The notes: generated from the sequence alone by a model not told the origin. A stretch of DNA of 64,000 nucleotides from Amycolatopsis keratiniphila subsp. keratiniphila (GCF_001620365.2 NZ_LQMT02000038.1:26831-90830), one strand, 5' to 3'. Positions 42,641 to 55,618 are shown, counted from the stretch's first letter. Program-made: numbers and translations.

Positions 42641-43015
42641 TCAGGTACGGGAAACGCAGAGCCGGACAAGGGGTGGAGTGCTCGAAGAACACCTCGCCGG
42701 TGAGGTCGGCGGCACTCCAGCCTGACGGTGCCGATGGTGCCGGACGAGCAGGAAGAGCACGGCGAGCAGCGCCAGGCCGATACCCGCGAGGTCGTCGAGG
42801 TGATTGTCCGTGACGGGCTGCTCCGCCGGGCTCAGCCGGGACGTCGCCGGCTCGCATTCGTCGGCCGGGCCGGTGACGTGCGTCGCTTCGGCGGCGAACA
42901 GGGGAGCGCAGGGTGAACCGGCCGCCGCGGCGCCGTCACTGCACAGCGCGCCTTGCAGCAGGGCGACGGCGGTGAGCACGGCCAACACGGCGAAAAGCCG
43001 CGCCGTCGTCCTCAC
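42641..43015 (-). CDS. Small exported Cys-rich protein, second LCVSRT-ending protein
   Basis: The 124-residue protein starts with a hydrophobic signal (about 7-26). It has cysteines at 25, 36, 54, 109 and 120, a second hydrophobic helix (about 74-91), a His/Arg cluster VRHHRHRQAG and a C-terminal PPLVRLCVSRT. The final LCVSRT is identical to that of the protein at 38703-39041, but the rest differs. The GTG at 43015 follows AGAGGGA. It is first in the operon with DsbA and VKOR, whose substrate it might be. Confidence 0.65.
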   Translation of the reverse strand: MRTTARLFAVLAVLTAVALLQGALCSDGAAAAGSPCAPLFAAEATHVTGPADECEPATSRLSPAEQPVTDNHLDDLAGIGLALLAVLFLLVRHHRHRQAGVPPTSPARCSSSTPPLVRLCVSRT

Positions 43016-43124
43016 TGTCCCTCTGCCGGTCACGCGAACAGGGTAAAGGTGACCTTGTAAAGCCGAGGCGAACCCGGACAAAACGACCTACAGTGGTCGG
43101 CGATCCCGAGTGGAAGGACGTGCT

Positions 43125-43478
43125 GTGCCGAGGTTCAAGGATGTCTACGCTGTTCTGCCGGTGTCGGACCATGCCGCCGCGGTCGCCTGGTACGAGCGCT
43201 GGATCGGGCGGCGACCCGACACCGAACCGATGGAAGGCGTCGCGGAGTGGCGGATCGCCGGCAGCGCGGGCATCCAGGTCGCCCACGACCCGGAACCCGC
43301 GGGCAAGAGCACCGTGGTCATCGTCGTCGAAGACATCGACGAGACCGTCGGCGACCTCGCGGAGCGCGGCGTGGAATGCGGCCCGGTCCAGGACTTCGGT
43401 TTCGTCAAGTTGACGGAGATCGTGGATCCGGACGGCAACAAGGTCACCTTCGTCTGGGAGAACCCGTCGCCGGAGTGA
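43125..43478 (+). CDS. VOC/glyoxalase-fold protein
   Basis: The 117-residue single-domain protein shows the VOC pattern DVYAVLPVSDHAAAVAWYERWIG at the start and LTEIVDPDGNKVTFVWE at the end. Such proteins bind metals and act in drug resistance or small-molecule turnover. GTG 43125 is chosen because GGAAGGAC precedes it. It diverges from the small Cys-rich gene. Substrate is unknown. Confidence 0.8.
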   Translation: MPRFKDVYAVLPVSDHAAAVAWYERWIGRRPDTEPMEGVAEWRIAGSAGIQVAHDPEPAGKSTVVIVVEDIDETVGDLAERGVECGPVQDFGFVKLTEIVDPDGNKVTFVWENPSPE

Positions 43479-43582
43479 TCGGGCCAATTCTTTCCGGAAA
43501 ATGACGGCATCGCGCTTGCCGTTGCCCGTGGCGGGCGGCCGATGGTCCGATTCCCTCCGTCATCGACACTGGAGGGAATCCC

Positions 43583-44386
43583 ATGAAGCATCCGAGGCGC
43601 AAGGCTTTCGCGCTGGCACTGCTCGTCCCGCTCGCCGCTCTCGTCGCGGTGCCCAGCGCGGAGGCGGCGACCGAACGCACGATCAAGGTCGTCACCTACA
43701 ACGTGGGCGACGCGGGCGGGCTCAAGGCCGACCTCGTCCGTCTCCTCGAGACCGAACGGCCCGCCGTCCTGGGGCTGCAGGAGGTCGCCGACCGCGAGGA
43801 CGTCGTGCGGGAGGCCGCCGCGGCGACCGGCTATGTCGCCATCTACGAGACGGACCGCCGCGCGATCAAGCACAACGCCATCCTGGTGCGCGGCAACATG
43901 AACATCACCGGCCACGGCGCGGGCGAGATCTCACCCGCGTCCAAAGTGGACCCGTCCACGCCCGGTACCGGCCCCGCCGAGCCCGGTGACTGCGGCTGCT
44001 GGGTGCCGCCCAAGTACGTGAACTGGGTGCGGGTGGGAGGCGCCGGCTTCGAGTGGGTCGTCGGCGTCGTGCATCTGACCCCGTCCGCGCAGCGGTTCGA
44101 GCTCAACCGCGAACTGCACAACCTGCAGGTCCGCAACACCGCGGACTGGTTCTCCTCGCGGGTGGCCGAACCGATCGTCATGGGCGACTTCAACGCGGAG
44201 CCGGGTTCGGACCTCATGGCCGGGATGCGGCGCGTGGCCGATTCCTACAGCGCGCCGAGTCACGGCGACAGGTCCATCGACCACGTGTGGGCGAAGAAAG
44301 ACTCGACCGGGTCCGCAGTGGACGCTCTCGGCGGCTACGGGAGCGACCACCGCCCGGTGCGCGCCCGGGTGACGGTGACCCGATGA
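43583..44386 (+). CDS. Secreted endonuclease/exonuclease/phosphatase-family protein
   Basis: The 267-residue protein has a signal peptide (about 1-28, VPSAEAA). The EEP fold motifs are KVVTYNVGDAGG, LGLQEVADRED, VMGDFNAEPGSD and GSDHRPVRARV. The catalytic residues implied are the Glu in LQEV, the Asp/Asn in GDFN and the His in SDHRP. Substrates of the family include nucleic acids, sphingomyelin and phosphoinositides; the substrate here is not determined. The next gene overlaps its stop (ATGATG). Confidence 0.87.
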   Translation: MKHPRRKAFALALLVPLAALVAVPSAEAATERTIKVVTYNVGDAGGLKADLVRLLETERPAVLGLQEVADREDVVREAAAATGYVAIYETDRRAIKHNAILVRGNMNITGHGAGEISPASKVDPSTPGTGPAEPGDCGCWVPPKYVNWVRVGGAGFEWVVGVVHLTPSAQRFELNRELHNLQVRNTADWFSSRVAEPIVMGDFNAEPGSDLMAGMRRVADSYSAPSHGDRSIDHVWAKKDSTGSAVDALGGYGSDHRPVRARVTVTR

Positions 44387-45531
44387 TGCGGCGTGCCCTG
44401 ATCGCCCTCCTGTGCGGCGTCGGCCTCCTGACGGCCGGGCCGAGCGCCACAGCCGAAACCGGGCCCCGCGACGAGTCGCTGGACTTCCGGTTCCCGGCGG
44501 CGGATCTGATGCGGATACCGGAGACGAACACCTACGTCGCGGTCGGTGCGAGCGTCCCCGGCAAGAAGCTTCCGTACACGAAGGTCGAGTTCAGCGGTGG
44601 AACCTTCCAGCGCCGGGGCGCTGTCGACGGCGACGCCTGGGACGGCGTCACGTTCCCCGCGGGCTATTGGGCGAGACCGGACTCTCCACTGTGGACACCG
44701 GCCCTGTTCGCTCATCAGGAGGACGGCCGCGTCGTCTACTACGTTTTCTACAGCGCGGCACTTCCCGGCCCCGAGCCCGCCGGACAGGCGAAGCACTGCA
44801 TCGGCTACGCGACCTCGTTGCGTGCCACGGGCGGTTTCGTCGCCAACGCGGATCCGCTGTTCTGCCCTGATCGCGGATGGGCGATCGACGCCGACGTGAG
44901 CAGGGGACAGGGCGAGGTGTGGCTGACCCTCCGCAACGGGGCTTGGACGCAAGACCGCGTCACCGCCCTCGGTGCCGCCAAACTGGAGTTCGACCGGCCC
45001 CGCCACGTGCGGCGGATAGCGGAAGCCGACGCGAAGAAGCTCATCGACAACGCGAACCTCGAGTGGACACACCACAACAGCCCGTCCGACGACGTTCTCA
45101 CGATCGAGAATCCCAACGCCGTCCGCATCGACGGGGACTGGTATCTCTTCTATTCGGGGAACAACTGGTACGCGAACCGGTACTCCACCGGCGTCGCCTA
45201 CTGCGGCGCCGCGCTGACGGACAACCGGTGCACCCCGATGGCCGGACAGCGCGCGTACTTCTCCTACGAGCCGGACCCGGACGGAGAGCCGCGGTTCCGG
45301 CCGGGCCTGCCGGACAAGTTCCGCAAGAAGAACCTGCCGGGCAACAAACGGGGTCCCGGCGCCTTCAACGCTTTCCAGGCGCCGGACGGGTCTTGGTGGG
45401 CTTCGTGGAACTACATCACCGACGCCAGCCCGTTGCCGCAGGAGGATCCCTCGCCGGAACGGCGGAGCCGGATCGCTCGATTGACGAAAACCGGGAGCGG
45501 GGCGACGGCCGAGTTCAGCGTGAGCTGGTGA
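44383..45531 (+). CDS. Secreted beta-propeller, glycoside hydrolase family 43-like protein
   Basis: The 382-residue protein has a signal peptide (about 1-25, PSATAE). Repeated propeller phrases follow: DLMRIPETNTYVAV, VVYYVFYSAALPG, RIDGDWYLFYSGNNWY and GPGAFNAFQAPDGSWWASWN. These resemble five-bladed GH43/GH62-type folds. The acidic catalytic residues could not be assigned securely. ATG 44383 overlaps the upstream nuclease-like gene, so both secreted proteins are co-produced and may act on the same polymer. Confidence 0.72.
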   Translation: MMRRALIALLCGVGLLTAGPSATAETGPRDESLDFRFPAADLMRIPETNTYVAVGASVPGKKLPYTKVEFSGGTFQRRGAVDGDAWDGVTFPAGYWARPDSPLWTPALFAHQEDGRVVYYVFYSAALPGPEPAGQAKHCIGYATSLRATGGFVANADPLFCPDRGWAIDADVSRGQGEVWLTLRNGAWTQDRVTALGAAKLEFDRPRHVRRIAEADAKKLIDNANLEWTHHNSPSDDVLTIENPNAVRIDGDWYLFYSGNNWYANRYSTGVAYCGAALTDNRCTPMAGQRAYFSYEPDPDGEPRFRPGLPDKFRKKNLPGNKRGPGAFNAFQAPDGSWWASWNYITDASPLPQEDPSPERRSRIARLTKTGSGATAEFSVSW

Positions 45532-45542
45532 CCAGGCGAAAT

Positions 45543-45576
45543 CGGGTCTCCGCGGCCGGGGTGCCGCGGAGACCCG
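45543..45576. terminator. 13-bp hairpin after the GH43-like gene
   Basis: Arms CGGGTCTCCGCGG (45543-45555) and CCGCGGAGACCCG (45564-45576) are exact complements with an 8-nt loop. It starts 12 bases after the stop. No T-tract is present, as is common for terminators of high-GC actinomycetes. Confidence 0.7.
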
Positions 45577-45668
45577 CCCTGAGTTCCGCATGATTGATCT
45601 CCGGAGCCTGGGGTAATCGCCTCCTGCCGGCGTCCAGCCGGCCGCGACGCCAAACGGAGTGAAGAACC

Positions 45669-45800
45669 ATGACGCACGCCATCGAAGATCCCCAGTCGTC
45701 GACCGAACGGGTGACGGTGCCGGAACCACGCGGCGAGACGGATGCCTTGGAGGAAACGGCGCTCGATCTCGAGCCGACCATCGTCCTCGGCCGGGAGTGA
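45669..45800 (+). CDS. 43-residue acidic peptide, function unknown
   Basis: The ATG at 45669 is preceded by CGGAG. The frame encodes MTHAIEDPQSSTERV..., ends LDLEPTIVLGRE, and has no cysteine. Codon third positions are mostly G/C, as in real genes here. It lies 154 bases before the large P-type ATPase gene. It resembles a RiPP precursor in size, but no modifying enzyme is near. It could also be a leader peptide or chance. Confidence 0.4.
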   Translation: MTHAIEDPQSSTERVTVPEPRGETDALEETALDLEPTIVLGRE

Positions 45801-45954
45801 CGGACGGCCGCACTGGGCGAAGAACGCGCGCCGAGCCCCCGGTACAACCGGTTGATCGACCCCGTCACCTCTTGAGGGGAAAGAGGATTCGACGCTCCGG
45901 TGCCCGGGTACCCGGTGGGATCGACAAGGCCACCGAGCGCGAGGAGGATGCCGC

Positions 45955-50295
<4,341 letters not shown>

Positions 50296-50324
50296 CGAAG
50301 CGAGATCGGGGTACCTGGCTTTGA

Positions 50325-51410
50325 GTGGAGAGCAGTGTTGATCGTGGGCTGAGGTGCAGCGCAGTGGAGCGACGACGAGTGCGGCAGGGTGGCGTCACCG
50401 GGAATCGGGCGGGGGAGGACGAGCCCGAGGGCCCGACGGATCTGTCGAAGCGTTCGTGGTGGCAGGTGCTGAAACGGACGGTCAAGCAGTTCCAGCGGGA
50501 CAACTTGACCGACTGGGCCGCCACGTTGACCTATTTCAGCGTTCTGTCGATCTTCCCGGCGATCGTGGTGCTCACCGCGATGCTGGGTTTGCTGGGCCCG
50601 GCGGCGACGCAGACGCTGATCGACAACATCAACACGCTGGTTCCCGGGCAGGGCCGTGAGATCTTGGTCAACGCGATCCGGGAGGTGGGCCGGTCTCAAG
50701 GGCTGGCCGGACCGGTCGCCATCGTGGGTATCGCGGGGGCGCTGTGGACGGCGTCCGGATACGTGGGTGCGTTCATGCGAGCCTCGAACGCGATCTACGA
50801 GATGCCGGAAGGGCGGCCGATATGGAAAACGGTGCCGCTGCGACTGGTCTTGACCCTGGCGGTGGTGGTGCTGCTGGCGGTGTGCGCGGTGGGTGTGGTG
50901 GCGACCGGTGGGGTGGCCGAGCGGGCCGGGCGACTGCTGGGGGTCGGGTCGGCCGGGGTGCAGGTGTGGGATATCGCGAAATGGCCGGTGATCGCGCTCC
51001 TGGTGAGTTTGGCGTTCGCCTTGTTGTACTGGGCCGCACCCAACGTGAAGCATCCGGGATTTCGGTGGCTGAGCCCCGGCGGTGTGCTGGCGGTGGTGGC
51101 ATGGGTGCTGGCCTCGGCCGGATTCGCCTTCTATGTGGGGAATTTCGGCTCCTACAACAAGACCTACGGCACGTTGGCCGGGGTGATCGTGTTCCTGGTG
51201 TGGCTGTGGATCTCCAATATCGCCGTGCTGCTGGGGGCGGAGTTCGACGCCGAACTCGCCCGGGGGCAGCGCATCGAGACCGGGCAATCCTCCGAGCGGG
51301 AGCCTTTCCTGCCACCGCGGGATACCCGCGCCTTCGATGACGACGACACCGCGCAGGTGACAACGAAGCCTCCGGGGACCGTTGCAGAGGGCCGCGGCGG
51401 TGAGGAGTGA
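50325..51410 (+). CDS. YihY/BrkB-family membrane protein
   Basis: The protein is up to 361 residues, with about six hydrophobic segments. Family phrases include DNLTDWAATLTYFSVLSIFPAI, VGIAGALWTASGYVGAFMRA and VKHPGFRWLSPGGVLAVV, with IVFLVWLWISNIAVLLGAEFD before an acidic cytoplasmic tail. The start is uncertain: GTG 50325, or an internal GTG at 50364 with GAGGTG upstream. The family was once annotated as ribonuclease BN but is now regarded as membrane proteins of unknown function. Confidence 0.88.
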   Translation: MESSVDRGLRCSAVERRRVRQGGVTGNRAGEDEPEGPTDLSKRSWWQVLKRTVKQFQRDNLTDWAATLTYFSVLSIFPAIVVLTAMLGLLGPAATQTLIDNINTLVPGQGREILVNAIREVGRSQGLAGPVAIVGIAGALWTASGYVGAFMRASNAIYEMPEGRPIWKTVPLRLVLTLAVVVLLAVCAVGVVATGGVAERAGRLLGVGSAGVQVWDIAKWPVIALLVSLAFALLYWAAPNVKHPGFRWLSPGGVLAVVAWVLASAGFAFYVGNFGSYNKTYGTLAGVIVFLVWLWISNIAVLLGAEFDAELARGQRIETGQSSEREPFLPPRDTRAFDDDDTAQVTTKPPGTVAEGRGGEE

Positions 51411-51420
51411 CGATCGGTCG

Positions 51421-51840
51421 CTACAGCTGGAACTCACCCGGCGCGAGGCTGCGCGCGAGGCAGAACTCGTTGCCCTCCGGGTCTGCCAGCACAACCCACG
51501 AGAGGTTCTCGCCCTGGCCGAGGGCCACGGTCGACGCCCCGAGCGCGAGCAGCCGATCCAGCTCGGAGCGCTGGTCGCCGTCGATCGGGGTGATCTCGAA
51601 GTGCACCCGGTTCTTCCCGCTCTTGCCGTCGGGCACGCGGACGAACGCCATGCTCGGCACAGCCGGCCCGCGGCGCAGATCGGCGAGCCGCTCCGCGTCC
51701 GGAACCTCGGGGTCGGGCCCTATCTCGACGACCTCACCCTTGTCTTCGTAGACGACGTACCCGAGGACACCACACCAGAACTCGGCCAGCCGTCGAGGAT
51801 CCGCGCAGTCGATCGTCGTCCATTCCAGCCTGCTCGTCAT
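51421..51840 (-). CDS. VOC-family protein
   Basis: The 139-residue glyoxalase-fold protein has RLEWTTIDCADPRRLAEFWCGVLGY, NRVHFEITPIDGDQ and LADPEGNEFCLAR, the pattern of actinobacterial 'glyoxalase-like domain' proteins. Conserved His and Glu residues suggest a metal site. ATG 51840. It lies convergent to the BrkB gene with a 10-base gap. Function is unknown. Confidence 0.83.
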   Translation of the reverse strand: MTSRLEWTTIDCADPRRLAEFWCGVLGYVVYEDKGEVVEIGPDPEVPDAERLADLRRGPAVPSMAFVRVPDGKSGKNRVHFEITPIDGDQRSELDRLLALGASTVALGQGENLSWVVLADPEGNEFCLARSLAPGEFQL

Positions 51841-51972
51841 GTACCAACGCCCTTGTCCGTCGGAATCCCTTCAAGCCCGAACACCTTCTCACGGTCTCAG
51901 GCTGTTTTCAGGTGAATTTTTGCCGGGCGGGCCGTCGCGCGAACTCGGCTGGTGATCTGTGTACTTCGATGC

Positions 51973-52773
51973 TTACCAATGTGTGCCCGACAAGCCGGCC
52001 ACCGTGATGACGGCAATGGTCGCGTCGGCCCCGATGTGCGCGATGTACGGCAGCAGGAGCCCGCCGCTCCGTACACGCAAGACGCCGAGCAAGTAGCCCC
52101 AGACGCCGGCCATCACCATTCCGGTCCAGCCGGACGGAAACCCGTTGAAGTGGAACAGCCCGAACGCGACACCCTGGACGATCAGGGCTGCTCGTACCGA
52201 CCAGATCGTGGCCATCTCGTCGAGCAGCACACCCCGGAACAGGCCCTCTTCCAACGCCGCGTTGAAGAGGGAGAAAGCGATGACGGCGAGGGCTACCTGC
52301 CAAAGTGGACTGTCCTTGGCCGCGACGATGTAGCCGGGCAGCACCGGATCCGTGAACCGTGCCCAGCTGACCAGCGCCGTCGTGGTGCCCACGATCAGCA
52401 CCACGACGGAAGCGGCGAGCGGCCAGGTCAACCGGCCCGGTTCGACCCGGCCGGACGCCGTCCCGATCGACGGGAGCCTGCCGAGTCCGGCCGGTAAACC
52501 GAACACGACGACGAGCGCGAGGGCGATCCGCACGGCCGGAGGCCAGTCCAGGAGGATCGTCACATGGAACACGGCCGAGACGGCGGCGGCGACGGCTACG
52601 GCGCGGATGCCTGCCGTGGAACGGCTCCGCACGGCCGCCACCAGGGAGGCCACGAGCCCGGCGGCGACGACGAGGGAGAACCACGGCGTGCCGGGCAGGA
52701 CCGGCGCCGCCATGAGCAGGCAGGCCGCCACTGTGGCGGTCCGCGGCTCGGTTCGTGTGGTCGTATGAGGCAT
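51973..52773 (-). CDS. CPBP/Abi-family intramembrane protease-like protein
   Basis: The 266-residue membrane protein has about seven hydrophobic segments and the CPBP motifs E175-E176-xxx-R180 (NAALEEGLFRGVLLDE), FGLFHFNGFPSG and HIGADATIAVI. The family includes type II CAAX proteases and bacteriocin self-immunity proteins. ATG 52773 is 12 bases downstream of the P450 gene stop in the same direction, so co-transcription is likely. A role in self-protection is possible but not supported by a bacteriocin gene. Confidence 0.83.
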   Translation of the reverse strand: MPHTTTRTEPRTATVAACLLMAAPVLPGTPWFSLVVAAGLVASLVAAVRSRSTAGIRAVAVAAAVSAVFHVTILLDWPPAVRIALALVVVFGLPAGLGRLPSIGTASGRVEPGRLTWPLAASVVVLIVGTTTALVSWARFTDPVLPGYIVAAKDSPLWQVALAVIAFSLFNAALEEGLFRGVLLDEMATIWSVRAALIVQGVAFGLFHFNGFPSGWTGMVMAGVWGYLLGVLRVRSGGLLLPYIAHIGADATIAVITVAGLSGTHW

Positions 52774-52785
52774 GAAACGGCGACC

Positions 52786-54057
52786 TCAGGCCGTGACCGG
52801 AAAGTGGCTCAGCCCTCGGATGGAATTACCTTTCCGGCGGCGAAGCGGACCTGCCTGGCGCAGGTGCGGCATCCGCTCCGCGAGGGTGCGGAAGACGATT
52901 TCGGCTTCGATACGCGCCAGCCTGGCGCCGAGGCAATAGTGTATTCCGCTGGAGAACGCCAGGTGGTCCGATGCGCGGGAGCGGGAGATGTCGAATTCGC
53001 CCGGCCTTTCGTACACCTCCGGATCACGGTTGGCCGCGGCCAGCAGCACGGCGACGAACCGGCCCGGCCTGATCCTGCGCCCGGCCAGTTCCACCTCGGT
53101 GTGCGCGATCCGCAGAGAAGCCTGCACCGGAGGGTCGTAGCGCAAGGCTTCCTCCACCGCGGCGGCGGCGAGGCTCGGATCCGAGTACAGCGACTCCCAC
53201 TGCTCGGGGTGTCCCAGCAGTGCTCGTACACCGTTGCCGATCAGGTTGACCGTGGTCTCGAAACCGGCGATCAGCAACAGCAACGCGGTGCCGTGCAGTT
53301 CCCGTGCGGTCATCCTTCCGTCCCCGACGGCGGCCGCGAGATCGCTGATCACGTCGTCGCCGGGAATCGCCGTCCGTTCGTGAAGCAGCCGGTCGAACAG
53401 CACGACCAGGTCCTCGCCGACGGTGATCAGTCGTTCGGCTTGCCGGACCGAGTACACACCGCTGAGGCCTTCACCGATCAAAGTGCCGTATTCGGCGAAG
53501 ACGGATCGGTCGGCGGCCGGGATACCGAGCAGGTCACTGATGACCGTGATCGGAAGTGGCGCGGCCAGATCTCCGACGAGGTCGAAGGTCTCTTGCCCGG
53601 CCACCTTGGCCAGGAGAGAGTCCACCACCGCCTGCACCGTCGGCCGGTAGCGGTCCATCCGCCCTGGCCTGAACGAGGGCGCGGCGAGCCTGCGCAGCCG
53701 GGTGTGATCGGGTGGATCCAGGTCGAGGAAGCTCTCCGGGTAGGTCTGGGACACAATGCCCAGCGCACCGGTGAGCGCGGGCGTGCCGTCCGCGTACTTC
53801 ATGCCGAACCGGCGATCCCGCAGGACCTGGTCGCACAGCGCGAAGGAAGCCGTGGCCCATGACCCGCTCAGACCGCGGTACAGCGGGCCTTTCGCCCTTA
53901 TCCGCTCGTACAACGGGTACGGGTCTTCCCGCCATTTCGGATGCTCTACCTGTACGAGTAGGTCGCCGAACCCGCCGAGCAGCCGGCTGACGGTTTTGGA
54001 GACCTGGATCTGCGCACCGATTCGCAGTGCGTCCGCGTGACTTAAGGCGTTCATCAT
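52786..54057 (-). CDS. Cytochrome P450 (CYP107-like)
   Basis: The 423-residue soluble P450 has the I-helix LLLIAGFETTVNLIGNG, the ExxR motif in AAVEEALRYDPP, the PERF-region equivalent RPGEFDISRSRASDHLAF and the heme ligand Cys375 in FSSGIHYCLGARLARIEAE. The usual FGxG before the cysteine reads FSSG, a mild variant. No ferredoxin gene is adjacent. The substrate is unknown; actinobacterial P450s of this type hydroxylate polyketides, fatty acids or peptides. Tandem ATG codons at 54055-54057 follow AGGAGG-like sequence. Confidence 0.94.
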   Translation of the reverse strand: MMNALSHADALRIGAQIQVSKTVSRLLGGFGDLLVQVEHPKWREDPYPLYERIRAKGPLYRGLSGSWATASFALCDQVLRDRRFGMKYADGTPALTGALGIVSQTYPESFLDLDPPDHTRLRRLAAPSFRPGRMDRYRPTVQAVVDSLLAKVAGQETFDLVGDLAAPLPITVISDLLGIPAADRSVFAEYGTLIGEGLSGVYSVRQAERLITVGEDLVVLFDRLLHERTAIPGDDVISDLAAAVGDGRMTARELHGTALLLLIAGFETTVNLIGNGVRALLGHPEQWESLYSDPSLAAAAVEEALRYDPPVQASLRIAHTEVELAGRRIRPGRFVAVLLAAANRDPEVYERPGEFDISRSRASDHLAFSSGIHYCLGARLARIEAEIVFRTLAERMPHLRQAGPLRRRKGNSIRGLSHFPVTA

Positions 54058-54225
54058 TTCCTCCTGGCGTCAGCGGACTCTACGACGAGCACATGGCAAA
54101 TTCCTTGCAGTGCCATTGAGGCGGGTGATTTCCGCGTGCTTTTGAACGGTGGTGGAAAGGCTTGGAGCGGGATTCTCCGTCCGGTTATGTTCGATCGGCA
54201 AGGGCAACCGAGGGAAGGATGGGGA

Positions 54226-54588
54226 ATGAAGGTTCCGAGCAGGCGGATGACGGGGGTCGTCGCCGGTGCGGCGGCGTTTTTCGCCGCGGTTTCGATCGCG
54301 GCCGCTCCGGCGGGTGCCTCCGAGGCCGGAGTGCAGACCGACGCGTGGCCCTGTGCGGGCCCGGCGGATTTCTTCGCCGCCCAGAACAAGAACGGCTCCT
54401 GGACGTGCTACGCGAACTCCGGGTCGAGTCTCGCGCGCTCGTTCAACACCGTTCACTGGCAGTCGGGAGCGAACTCCGGATACTTCTGGCACGAATGCCA
54501 CGGGAAGCACTACCCAGCCAAGCGATTCATCGCGTGGCAGAGTGAATCGCTCGGCGATTGCACCATTTACAAGGTGAACATCGACTGA
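54226..54588 (+). CDS. Secreted beta/gamma-crystallin-like small protein
   Basis: The 120-residue protein has a signal peptide (about 1-32, APAGAS). The mature domain has SWTCYANSGSSLARSFN and WQSGANSGYFWHECHGK, the pattern of a Greek-key crystallin-like fold as in the Streptomyces killer-toxin-like protein. Four cysteines (two likely disulfides) fit an extracellular protein. ATG 54226 follows AGGGAAGGA. It diverges from the P450 gene. Antimicrobial or wall-binding activity is only a suggestion. Confidence 0.72.
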   Translation: MKVPSRRMTGVVAGAAAFFAAVSIAAAPAGASEAGVQTDAWPCAGPADFFAAQNKNGSWTCYANSGSSLARSFNTVHWQSGANSGYFWHECHGKHYPAKRFIAWQSESLGDCTIYKVNID

Positions 54589-54596
54589 GCGCACCA

Positions 54597-54627
54597 GGGG
54601 CCGCCTCCGAACCGCGGAGGCGGCCCC
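54597..54627. terminator. 13-bp bidirectional terminator hairpin
   Basis: Arms GGGGCCGCCTCCG (54597-54609) and CGGAGGCGGCCCC (54615-54627) pair exactly around AACCG. It lies between the stop of the crystallin-like gene (54588) and the end of the convergent regulator gene (54635). Confidence 0.8.
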
Positions 54628-54634
54628 GCGCTCT

Positions 54635-55618
54635 TCACGCCGGGAATCGGTGGCCGAGGAGATCCGCTCCCAAGCGGGTCAGCCGGTGACGTACCGCCGG
54701 TCCGGCCCGCTCGGTGGTGATCAGCCCGGCCGAGCGCAGGATCGACGCGTGATAGCTGGCCACGGAGACGGTGACGCCCGCCCGCCGGCCCAGTTCCGTC
54801 GTCGTGCAGCCGTCGCCGACGGCACGGAGTGTCCCGGCGCGGGTCGGCCCAAGCAGGTCCTCCAGCGGCTTCGCGTCCGTGCCACCCGCCGCGGCAGGAC
54901 AGGTGACCGGCGCCGGACGTGTGGTCGCGGGGAAGACGAGCACGGGCGGCAGGGCCGGGTCCGCGAGCACCGTCGGCCGTCCGTGGCAGAAGAACGACGG
55001 CAGCAAGCGCAATCCCCGGCCGTCGAGACGCAGATCCCGGCCGAGGTGGTCGCCGTCCAGTTCGAGCGAGTCACCACGCCAGGTGAGCGCTGGATGCAAG
55101 GACCCCAGCAAACCACCCGTCCCTCGCGACACCAGGATCCGCGTCCGCGCCGCGGCGTCGTCACGTACGTGGTGCTCGATACGCGTCCAGGATGGTTCCA
55201 CGGCCGTGCGGTGGTAGTCGGCAAGCCCGCGCGTGAGGTCGGTCAGGGCGGTGTGGTCACCTGAAGCCAGCCTGGCGGCCCACCGTGAGGGCATCGCACG
55301 CCCGGCGAGCCGCGCGAGTTCGGCCCGCAGGCGGTGACGCGGCGTGCGCCGCAGTGCGGCGAGCCCGCTTTCGAGGCCCGCCGCCGATTCCGCCGGTGTG
55401 AGGAAATCCGGTGAATAGCCCCGTGGCGGGGCCAGGTCGAACAGGGCCCGCATGGCGGGGCTCAGCGTCAGTCCCGCGCGCCAGCGTTCATGGCGTGGGT
55501 CCACCGCCGGGCTTTGCAGGACGTGCAGGCTCAGGAGCACTTCCCATAACGGATCCGGCTCGGTCGCGAGGGTGACACGGGCCAGATCGGCAGCCGAGAA
55601 ATGAATGTGCAGAGGCAT
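54635..55618 (-). CDS. ArsR-type winged-helix regulator with large N-terminal domain
   Basis: The 327-residue protein has a helix-rich N-terminal part (about 1-245, including LSPAMRALFDLAPPRGYSPDFLTPAE). A C-terminal ArsR-like HTH follows (about 255-325: LLGPTRAGTLRAVGDGCTTTELGRRAG, split, then VASYHASILRSAGLI). This arrangement is common in actinomycetes, often described as DUF5937/ArsR regulators. ATG 55618. It diverges from the SARP gene 199 bases away. Target and signal are unknown. Confidence 0.82.
   Translation of the reverse strand: MPLHIHFSAADLARVTLATEPDPLWEVLLSLHVLQSPAVDPRHERWRAGLTLSPAMRALFDLAPPRGYSPDFLTPAESAAGLESGLAALRRTPRHRLRAELARLAGRAMPSRWAARLASGDHTALTDLTRGLADYHRTAVEPSWTRIEHHVRDDAAARTRILVSRGTGGLLGSLHPALTWRGDSLELDGDHLGRDLRLDGRGLRLLPSFFCHGRPTVLADPALPPVLVFPATTRPAPVTCPAAAGGTDAKPLEDLLGPTRAGTLRAVGDGCTTTELGRRAGVTVSVASYHASILRSAGLITTERAGPAVRHRLTRLGADLLGHRFPA

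Noticed and set aside
45669..45800. Lasso or lanthipeptide precursor
   Set aside because: No cysteine, no suitable core, and no cyclase, protease or lanthionine synthetase nearby; kept only as a small hypothetical gene.
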